7,174 bases of DNA from Nitrospira defluvii. Lineage in GTDB: Bacteria > Nitrospirota > Nitrospiria > Nitrospirales > Nitrospiraceae. Made by a program: the position numbers and the translations under genes. A model generated the notes under the pieces. It ran no database searches and had not been told where the DNA came from. It saw nothing but the letters and a program-made list of their open reading frames with translations. The stretch lies in the NCBI GenBank assembly GCA_016199015.1, contig JACQHN010000039.1, forward strand, positions 1 to 7,174, read 5' to 3'. Below are positions 1 to 4,909 of the stretch, one piece after another. The number at the start of each line of letters is the position of its first letter. The first letter of the stretch is position 1.

Positions 1-270
1 GCGGACGACAAGATCATCGCGGTCATGCGGGACGATGCGGTCTATGGAACCTATACCGATCTCAAAGACTGCCCGATCACGCTCCTCGACCGCCTGCAGC
101 ATTATTTTCTGACGTACAAACATGCGCCGGGATCGACGCATCATAAGGTCGAGATCACGAGCATGTACGGGCGCGACGAAGCGCTGAAGGTCATTCGCAC
201 GAGCCACGACGATTACAAGAAAAAATTCCCTGAGCTGGAATCGATGTGGCCCACCGGCATGAGAACCTAA
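1..270 (+). CDS. ppa: Inorganic pyrophosphatase, family I (C-terminal part)
   Basis: The reading frame is open from the first base and ends with TAA at 268-270, so only the last 89 residues are seen. The enzyme hydrolyses pyrophosphate to two phosphates in the cytoplasm and pulls biosynthetic reactions forward. The opening ADDKIIAV matches the conserved active-site segment of family I enzymes, where the Asp and Lys of D-x-K (D102 and K104 in the E. coli protein) bind metal and phosphate. It is followed by the D-x-x-DCP region, an LQHYF helix like the family's I-x-HFF helix, and a Y-K pair in LTYKHA at the place of the conserved HYK. The C-terminal tail (KKKFPELESMWP) is longer and more charged than in E. 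coli. The assignment is from recognised motifs; the N-terminal two thirds lie outside the window. No hairpin with a T-run follows the stop; a repeat begins immediately. Confidence 0.92.
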   Translation, partial: ADDKIIAVMRDDAVYGTYTDLKDCPITLLDRLQHYFLTYKHAPGSTHHKVEITSMYGRDEALKVIRTSHDDYKKKFPELESMWPTGMRT

Positions 271-292
271 CAGTATGTTGAAACAGGCCGCC
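271..292 (+). repeat. REP-like element end, inward facing (left copy)
   Basis: The bases right after the ppa stop read CAGTATGTTGAAACAGGCCG and continue CC. This resembles, in the same orientation, the repeat end at 7137-7174 and, as reverse complement, those at 452-474 and 532-551. Positions 274-292 match the reverse complement of 452-470 at 15 of 19 bases, so the two form imperfect terminal inverted repeats about 200 bases apart. I remember this end type (CAGGATGCTC/G-AAAAAGGCC, CCAGC-GGCGTTCTC) as a frequent intergenic repeat in Nitrospira; that part is memory, not a search. Confidence 0.55.
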
Positions 293-310
293 AGCGGCGT
301 TCTCAATACC

Positions 311-334
311 CGTGAAGCGTGAATCGTGAAGCGT
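311..334. repeat. Heptanucleotide tandem repeat (CGTGAAG)
   Basis: Three consecutive 7-base units, CGTGAAG, CGTGAAT and CGTGAAG, are followed by a partial CGT, an exact 7-base period over 24 bases with one substitution. It lies in the intergenic region between ppa and the DEAD-box gene and is not in a coding frame. Short 7-base repeats like this can change copy number by strand slippage; no effect on a gene can be read from the sequence. Confidence 0.8.
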
Positions 335-360
335 ATCTCACCCTACCCAGAAAGGTTCAA

Positions 361-388
361 TGCTCAATGCTCAATTCTCAATGCTCAA
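361..388. repeat. Heptanucleotide tandem repeat (TGCTCAA)
   Basis: Four consecutive 7-base units, TGCTCAA, TGCTCAA, TTCTCAA and TGCTCAA, give an exact 7-base period over 28 bases with one substitution. The unit differs from the CGTGAAG repeat 27 bases upstream, but the period is the same. The array supplies the left arm of the inverted repeat that ends at 418. Confidence 0.85.
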
Positions 389-418
389 TCGAACACTCAA
401 CATTGAAAATTGAGCATT
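366..418. repeat. 18-base inverted repeat (hairpin), AT-rich
   Basis: Positions 366-383 and 401-418 are reverse complements at 17 of 18 bases, separated by a 17-base loop. The left arm lies inside the TGCTCAA array, and the right arm reads CATTGAAAATTGAGCATT. In RNA either strand would form a long, moderately stable hairpin. No T-run follows on the plus strand, so it does not look like a classical intrinsic terminator for ppa, although it is in the right place to stabilise the 3' end of a ppa transcript. Confidence 0.75.
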
Positions 419-451
419 ACTGCTCACGCTTAACAAACGACGAAGGAAGGG

Positions 452-474
452 GTCGGCCTTTTTGAACATCTTGC
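452..474 (-). repeat. REP-like element end, inverted (right copy)
   Basis: On the minus strand this reads GCAAGATGTTCAAAAAGGCC followed by GAC. It matches the element end at 7141-7157 at 15 of 17 bases and the end at 274-292 at 15 of 19. With the left copy it bounds a block of about 200 bases that contains both heptamer arrays and the hairpin, so the block can be read as one REP- or MITE-like unit. No transposase gene is present, and flanking target duplications are not evident. Confidence 0.55.
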
Positions 475-531
475 GGGCGCTCTGCACGTCGTTCCCGGGT
501 CACACATGTTTCTGCCTTCAGGGCACACAAT

Positions 532-551
532 GGTTTTTAACAGCCTGCTAG
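532..551 (-). repeat. Third, more diverged REP-like end
   Basis: GGTTTTTAACAGCCTGCTAG, read on the minus strand as CTAGCAGGCTGTTAAAAACC, keeps the CAG-N-N-TGTT-N-AAA core shared by the other copies but has lost the GGCC block. It lies just upstream of the DEAD-box gene and probably falls in its leader. The identity rests on a short match and is less certain than the other copies. Confidence 0.4.
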
Positions 552-579
552 CACCACCAAGAAAGGTTTATCCCACCTC

Positions 580-2316
580 ATGAAACACACCACGACGCAT
601 TCCCAGACGGAACCAGCGGCCAAGGGATTCTCTCCCGGTTTTGCCGCACTCGGGTTAGAAGCCTCACTCCTCACGACCCTTGAAGCCTTGGGCTACGAGG
701 AGCCTACCCCGATTCAGCGCGAAGCGATTCCCCCGCTGTTGGAAGGACGTGATCTGCTGGGCCAGGCCGCCACGGGAACCGGCAAAACGGCCGCGTTCGC
801 CTTGCCGCTGTTGCAACGCATCGCACACGGTCCGCGAAATCGACCCACGGCGCTTGTCCTGGTGCCGACCAGGGAGCTGGCCGTACAGGTGAGTGAGGCG
901 GTGCAGCGCTACGGCAAGGAACTGCGGATCAGCGTCCTGGCGTTGTACGGCGGCCAGGCGATGGGACCGCAACTGCAGGCGCTTCGTCGCGGGGTTGAAG
1001 TCATCGTCGCGACGCCTGGTCGTGCCTTGGATCATCTTCGCCGCAAGACGTTGAAACTGGCCGATCTCCAAGTCGTCGTGCTCGATGAGGCAGACGAAAT
1101 GCTCGACATGGGTTTCGCGGACGACCTCGACGCCATTCTCGAACAAACCCCGGCGACCAAACAGACGGCGCTGTTTTCGGCGACCATGCCGCCGCGGATT
1201 GCCTCCATTGCCCGCCGACATTTGAAGAATCCGGTCGACGTGACGATTGCCCGAGAGCCGGTGAAGGCGGGAGCGGCGCCGCGCGTGCAGCAGACCGCTT
1301 ATGTGGTGGCGCGGCAGCATAAGGTGTCGGCCCTGGCCCGCGTGTTGGATATCGCCACGCCTAAGTCGGCCCTCGTCTTTTGTCGAACGCGCTTAGAAGT
1401 CGACGAAGTCACGGCGGCGTTGAATAGTCGCGGGTATCGCGCTGAAGCCATTCACGGCGGCATGAGCCAGGTTCAGCGAGATCGTGTCATGCAGGCCTTT
1501 CGCTCCGGGCAAACCGAACTGCTGGTGGCCACCGATGTGGCTGCGCGCGGGTTGGATATTCCTTCCGTCTCGCATGTGATCAATTACGATCTCCCCTCGT
1601 CGCTGGAGGTCTATGTCCACCGTATCGGGCGGACGGGTCGAGCAGGACGAGAGGGCGCGGCGATGACCATTGTCGAGCCACGCGAACAACGGTTGTTGCG
1701 CAGCGTGGAACAGCATACGAAAGCAAAAATCACGATTGCCCCGGTACCCTCCCTCGGGGATCTCCTGGCCAAACGTCTGGAGCGGACGAAAACCGCCATT
1801 CAAGAAACCTTGGAGGCCGGCGAGTTGGAAGATTTTCGCCGTGTCGTCCAGGCACTGGCCGGATCGGCTGACCCGGCGGATATCGCTGCCGCGGCGATCA
1901 AGTTGGTCTACCGTTCGCATGGTGGAGAACGGGCGGAGGAAGAGATTCCAGTGGCCTCGATGAGGGTGCCGGAGCCCTATCGGCCGTCACGTCCCTCCTA
2001 CGGATCGACCGGTCAGCAGGGGGATCGTGCGCGTGCGCCGCGAGGGGGTCCGAGTCGTGGTGGCCGGGCGGCCGGAACGGTGCGGGTCTATGTCGGGGCC
2101 GGGCGGGCGGCGGGCATCAGGCCCGGCGATCTGGTCGGCGCCATCGCGAATGAAGCGGGCGTGCCTTCGCGCATGATCGGCGCGATCGAGGTCGAGGAGC
2201 GATTTTCCTTGGTGGATGTGCAGGAAGAGGCGGCCCGGCAGATCATCGAGGCTCTCGGGCGGACGCGCATCAAGGGGCAAAAGGTGGCGGTGAGATTGTT
2301 CGAGAGTAGAGATTGA
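580..2316 (+). CDS. deaD: DEAD-box RNA helicase, DeaD/CsdA type with DbpA-like RNA-binding domain
   Basis: This 578-residue ATP-dependent RNA helicase unwinds short RNA duplexes; relatives act in ribosome assembly, mRNA turnover and cold adaptation. All motifs are intact: Q motif (GYEEPTPIQ, about 38-46), Walker A ATGTGKT (64-70), PTREL (96-100), GG (124-125), TPGR (145-148), DEAD (169-172), SAT (200-202), ATDVAARGLD (317-326) and HRIGRTGR (347-354). Residues about 380-445 fit the DeaD dimerisation region. A Pro/Gly/Arg-rich linker (about 466-498) leads to a DbpA-type RRM-like domain (about 500-574, starting TVRVYVGAGR). E. coli CsdA is 629 residues and DbpA 457; the presence of the dimerisation segment favours DeaD. 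The ATG at 580 is preceded by GAAAGG at 561-566, a weak and rather distant ribosome-binding site, but no better in-frame start fits the intact N-terminus. The gene appears to be monocistronic. Confidence 0.93.
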   Translation: MKHTTTHSQTEPAAKGFSPGFAALGLEASLLTTLEALGYEEPTPIQREAIPPLLEGRDLLGQAATGTGKTAAFALPLLQRIAHGPRNRPTALVLVPTRELAVQVSEAVQRYGKELRISVLALYGGQAMGPQLQALRRGVEVIVATPGRALDHLRRKTLKLADLQVVVLDEADEMLDMGFADDLDAILEQTPATKQTALFSATMPPRIASIARRHLKNPVDVTIAREPVKAGAAPRVQQTAYVVARQHKVSALARVLDIATPKSALVFCRTRLEVDEVTAALNSRGYRAEAIHGGMSQVQRDRVMQAFRSGQTELLVATDVAARGLDIPSVSHVINYDLPSSLEVYVHRIGRTGRAGREGAAMTIVEPREQRLLRSVEQHTKAKITIAPVPSLGDLLAKRLERTKTAIQETLEAGELEDFRRVVQALAGSADPADIAAAAIKLVYRSHGGERAEEEIPVASMRVPEPYRPSRPSYGSTGQQGDRARAPRGGPSRGGRAAGTVRVYVGAGRAAGIRPGDLVGAIANEAGVPSRMIGAIEVEERFSLVDVQEEAARQIIEALGRTRIKGQKVAVRLFESRD

Positions 2317-2666
2317 GGAGAGAGGGCGATCCGACGTGCTCTGTGCAGACAGGGCCGGCTTACCATCTCGCCGGCGTCCACAAACGTGGCGCTTATTATT
2401 CATCGCGCCGTGGACCTCGCAGAACGTGCACGATGAAGCAGTGCTCGTCCGATGCGCGCAGGGGAGGCCAGTCTGGCATCTCCCTAGGGCGAGAAAGTGT
2501 GGTCTCTACGGCCGTGCTTCGAAGACCAAGTTAAAGGGACCTTCGGTCGCGCGACGAAAGCGTGTGAACCCGCCGTCCGTCTATCACCTTCCGTATCTGT
2601 CGTTCGCCAGCCTGGGCGTCCAGGGGACGCCCAGGCGGAGCCATTATCTGGTGGTGACATTAATCT
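2317..2666. other. Gene-poor region between the DEAD-box gene and the GAF remnant
   Basis: I see no credible gene in these 350 bases: the open frames on both strands give Arg/Ser/Pro-rich translations without recognisable motifs and lack convincing ribosome-binding sites. Structure is present, though. GGGAG (2462-2466) pairs with CTCCC (2480-2484) around an inner GCC/GGC, and 2610-2636 forms a strong hairpin (listed separately). No tRNA, rRNA or riboswitch consensus was recognised. It may be decayed coding sequence continuous with the GAF fragment to its right, or a region carrying an unrecognised small RNA. Confidence 0.5.
2610..2636. other. Perfect 11-base-pair GC-rich hairpin
   Basis: GCCTGGGCGTC (2610-2620) and GACGCCCAGGC (2626-2636) are perfect reverse complements around the five-base loop CAGGG. 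The structure would be very stable in RNA. It lies about 290 bases after the DEAD-box stop and beyond the stop of the minus-strand GAF remnant. Neither strand shows a T-run directly after the stem, so an intrinsic terminator is possible but not supported by the usual tail. It could also be a bidirectional transcription barrier or part of a small RNA. Confidence 0.65.
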
Positions 2667-2879
2667 TCACCGGCACAGTCTGGCGGTATCGATGACGCGC
2701 TCGCAGGGTGTGCCGGCGATATCGACTTCATAGTCCTTGACCCATCGCCCGTCCATCCAGAAGGCCAGCGCGCGGAGGCGGCGTTTTTCGGGGAAGTATT
2801 CCGTCACCCCGGCCCCGTGCGTGCCGAGCGCCTTGGCAGGGTTCTGCACCAGCGCGGGAAAAAACCCGTGGCCGGTTTC
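2667..2879 (-). pseudogene. Remnant of a GAF sensory domain
   Basis: The minus-strand frame gives a text typical of GAF domains of bacterial sensor kinases and diguanylate cyclases: ETGHGFFPALVQNPAKALG, then T-E-Y-F-P-E-K-R-R-L-R-A-L-A-F-W, then DIAGTPCERVIDTARL. This is the N-terminal half of a GAF domain. It stops at TGA (2667-2669), just where the domain normally continues with a V-H-I-P-D or C-H-Y-P segment. Upstream the frame stays open to a stop near 2950, but no ATG and no ribosome-binding site are evident; the only in-frame start seen, GTG at 2849, would cut into the domain. No kinase, GGDEF or other output domain adjoins it. It is best read as a decayed fragment of a larger signalling gene. 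The family resemblance is clear; the decay is inferred from the missing ends. Confidence 0.65.
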
Positions 2880-3031
2880 GGTCGCTCTCGTCTTGTGGCG
2901 AGGACATGATAGAGATGGAATGAGTCTGAGACCAAGACTGAATTCATTTCAAGAGTGAAGCAGTTACCAACGGCTTACAAGTGCGTTGTCTTACGAGGAC
3001 AGCTAAAGATGTCACGTGATAGAACGCCGAG

Positions 3032-3718
3032 TTATTTGTGGATCACCAGTCTGAGCTCATCGAAATAGGTTACAGCATCCGACTTCGTCCACAGTCCGAC
3101 CCTGCCCGCTTTGAACGTGTCATCACACAGGTCAAAGACAGGGTGTTGATCATAATAGACTTGCAGGCGGCATCCTTTCGCGACGACATGCAACCTGTGC
3201 CACTTGCCCATTTCAATGGTGTGATCCGAGTTCTGAAGCAGGTGCCGCACCCCTTTGACCACGCGATACATACGCACATTCTGCTCCAACGGATTGGCTC
3301 GTGTTAAATAGTAGTGCCGGTCATCCGCCGCACGCCAGATGATGCCGCCACCCATATCGGCTTTTCCGTCCACAGCGAAGAACGACGTCGTGACATCCAT
3401 GTCCGACGACTCGGTTCCATCGATCAAGACCACTTTATACGCATGCTCCGCGCCTTTGTTTTGGAGCTGTGCCAAGACATGGGACGGACTTTTGGCCTTG
3501 GTGGTGGCCACGACTTTCCATTCTCCAGCGGGACGTCCGTCGAACAGGGTACCGACCTGGAAACCGGCCGGCAGGGAGTTGGGTTGATCCTCATCAAAAT
3601 TCCAGGATTGATCGGGCGAGACCTCAGCCGTCCCGAGCCCGGCGAACATCACAAGGCTTAGGCCTAAGGCAAGAAAGCGGAACCGGACGTGGACGAGTCC
3701 CTGTGCGATCCGAAACAT
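3032..3718 (-). CDS. Exported protein with concanavalin-like (DUF1080/LamG-type) domain
   Basis: The 228-residue product starts with a signal peptide: basic n-region (MFRIAQGLVHVRFR), hydrophobic core about 15-29 and a likely cut after the Ala in GLGTA. The mature part has the pattern of jelly-roll domains related to DUF1080 (3-keto-disaccharide hydrolase family): GGGIIWRAADDRHYYLTRA (about 123-141), then MYRVVKGVRHLLQ, then WHRLHVVAKGCRLQVYYD (173-190) and the closing GRVGLWTKSDAVTYFDELRL. Such domains bind or cleave glycans; no catalytic residues can be assigned here. The two cysteines (183 and 198) could form a disulphide outside the cytoplasm. The ATG at 3718 is preferred over an upstream in-frame ATG because it opens the signal peptide and overlaps the TAA of the preceding gene (TAATG), with GGGAGG about 16 bases upstream. 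Translational coupling is likely. Confidence 0.78.
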   Translation of the reverse strand: MFRIAQGLVHVRFRFLALGLSLVMFAGLGTAEVSPDQSWNFDEDQPNSLPAGFQVGTLFDGRPAGEWKVVATTKAKSPSHVLAQLQNKGAEHAYKVVLIDGTESSDMDVTTSFFAVDGKADMGGGIIWRAADDRHYYLTRANPLEQNVRMYRVVKGVRHLLQNSDHTIEMGKWHRLHVVAKGCRLQVYYDQHPVFDLCDDTFKAGRVGLWTKSDAVTYFDELRLVIHK

Positions 3719-4446
3719 TAATGCCACGTCACGTCCTCCCAATAGAGATGCACGAATGTTTCGAAGGGAGGAAAGTTTTGTGTATGCTGTTCTTTCGACC
3801 GTACCCATAAATCGATCTCCATCCCCGCCGGGTCTGTCTCACCGCCGGGAAGATCCCTCTTCATCGGATACCGGACTTGGTGGGTTTCAGGATTCCGAGA
3901 ACGCTCCATCACCATAAAATGGGCGGCATAGTCCTTATAGAGGATCTGGCCATTCTTCAAGAGATCGGCTCGGCCCCAGCCGGCTAAATACAGCCACGTT
4001 TTAGGGTAGAGGGGATCTCCATTGCCGGAATCGCCATGTTCATACACGCGAGTCGCGATCCCACCGCTCTGAAAGGGCTGCGCAGCCATGAACCGATCGA
4101 ACACGATTCGATAGTGATCTGCCCCTTCCTGAAATTCCGCGATGACCTGTCCCGTATTGGCTCGTTCGTTGACCTTGATGTCGATTCGGCCGCGCACTTC
4201 GTGTAGCCGCTTTCCCGCATAGTCCAAATGGTCCCAGGGTGATTGGTCCTGCATGCTCCCGACGAGCATGGCCCGATCTCCGGAAAGCCGGAACTGTCCC
4301 GAATAGTTCGGATGTTCCTCCGCCGCAAAAATGCGTGTGCCTTCCTCACCCTTCGGTGTCCCGAACTGATTGTCTGCGGATACAGCAACTGCAACGAATA
4401 GAGCCGTGAGGAAGACATACCGAGTGATGGAGGTTGATGTGAGCAT
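3718..4446 (-). CDS. Exported protein of unrecognised family (242 residues)
   Basis: I do not recognise the family. The ATG at 4446 is chosen because GAGAGG lies 7 bases upstream and the first 24 residues form a good signal peptide (SITRYVFLTALFVAVAVSA, cut before DNQ). Longer in-frame starts up to 4674 would place a polar extension before the signal sequence. The mature protein, about 218 residues, has no cysteine and no further membrane segment, but ten histidines in the whole product and conspicuous aromatic patches: YPKTWLYLAGWGRADLL (147-163), KDYAAHFMVMERSR (171-184) and the C-terminal NFPPFETFVHLYWEDVTWH. The Trp/Tyr-rich beta-like pattern suggests an all-beta periplasmic or surface domain, which is inference only. 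The stop overlaps the start of the next, DUF1080-like gene, so the two probably form one operon and may share a substrate. Confidence 0.75.
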   Translation of the reverse strand: MLTSTSITRYVFLTALFVAVAVSADNQFGTPKGEEGTRIFAAEEHPNYSGQFRLSGDRAMLVGSMQDQSPWDHLDYAGKRLHEVRGRIDIKVNERANTGQVIAEFQEGADHYRIVFDRFMAAQPFQSGGIATRVYEHGDSGNGDPLYPKTWLYLAGWGRADLLKNGQILYKDYAAHFMVMERSRNPETHQVRYPMKRDLPGGETDPAGMEIDLWVRSKEQHTQNFPPFETFVHLYWEDVTWH

Positions 4447-4505
4447 CGTCCGACCTCTCATGTGGGTGAATTGCGAGGTTCCCCTATCCGGCATAATGTG
4501 CGGTG

Positions 4506-4514
4506 ATTTTAGCA
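4506..4514 (-). promoter_or_regulatory. Candidate extended -10 box of the exported-protein operon
   Basis: Read leftward, TGCTAAAAT has the TG-N extension and a -10 hexamer (TAAAAT) with five of six consensus bases. It lies about 60 bases upstream of the ATG at 4446. No convincing -35 box sits at the usual distance, which extended -10 promoters can tolerate. This is a pattern match only. Confidence 0.3.
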
Positions 4515-4805
4515 GCTTATTCAATCCTATCCCTTCGTGTTCACAAAGTTCTATGCTGTGCCGGGCAGAAACATCGAGTTGTATAGTTTGCCCTGTGCAC
4601 TCGAGAACATTTTTGACCCCTTGTTGCCCGGCTGTTTTTGCGATACCATCCCGCACATACATGATGAGTCTCACCTATGCCCTCGCCGGCTACCTATTGA
4701 CCGCCGGCTTGTGTCGGCAGGGCGCGCGGCACACCTCGTCACCATCCTAGTCAGCAGCCAAACACCCTACGCAGATTGTCTCGGACGTGTGCGTTCGCAG
4801 CCGAG

Positions 4806-4833
4806 AGCCGATGGGATATGGCTGATGGCGGAT
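4806..4833. repeat. Degenerate heptanucleotide repeat (GGCTGAT-like)
   Basis: Four 7-base units in register, AGCCGAT, GGGATAT, GGCTGAT and GGCGGAT, share a G-G-N-N-G-A-T pattern; the second unit is the most diverged. It is the third intergenic heptamer tract in the window and has a different unit from the other two. It ends about 75 bases before the helicase start. Confidence 0.5.
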
Positions 4834-4909
4834 AGACGGGCATCATGGATGTGAAACGCGGGACGCCAGGTGACTGAATGCGACGGAGAATAATTGTGAT
4901 GAGGCGGGC

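Larger units (their letters stand above)
4447..4909. other. Divergent intergenic region
   Basis: This 463-base stretch separates the leftward exported-protein pair from the rightward helicase pair and should hold promoters for both. On the minus strand TGCTAAAAT (4506-4514) fits an extended -10 box. GCCGGGCA (4560-4567) pairs perfectly with TGCCCGGC (4625-4632), enclosing TCGAGT (4574-4579) and ACTCGA (4599-4604), which also pair; this could be an operator or a leader structure. A degenerate heptamer repeat occurs at 4806-4833. Open frames crossing the region on either strand look like shadows or non-coding extensions of neighbouring genes. No promoter for the helicase could be picked with confidence. 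Confidence 0.5.

Noticed and set aside
311..418. CRISPR array
   Set aside because: The repeats are 7-base direct tandems without spacers, and no cas gene is present.
664..1320. Minus-strand open frame of 218 codons inside the DEAD-box gene
   Set aside because: Antisense to intact conserved helicase motifs, with an Arg/His-rich translation lacking recognisable features.
2610..2636. Hairpin as a definite intrinsic terminator of the DEAD-box gene
   Set aside because: It is about 290 bases past the stop and lacks a T-run on either strand, so it is reported only as a structure.
2313..2733. Plus-strand open frames of 73-119 codons after the DEAD-box gene
   Set aside because: Overlapping frames with compositionally odd translations, no convincing ribosome-binding site, and partly antisense to the clear GAF text.
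3719..3808. Longer start for the DUF1080-like protein, overlapping the upstream gene by 91 bases
   Set aside because: The ATG at 3718 starts the signal peptide and makes a typical TAATG overlap; the longer form would place 30 residues before it.
4447..4674. N-terminal extension of the 242-residue exported protein from an ATG at 4674
   Set aside because: It would bury the signal peptide about 76 residues inside the protein; the ATG at 4446 has a well-placed GAGAGG and opens directly into the signal sequence.
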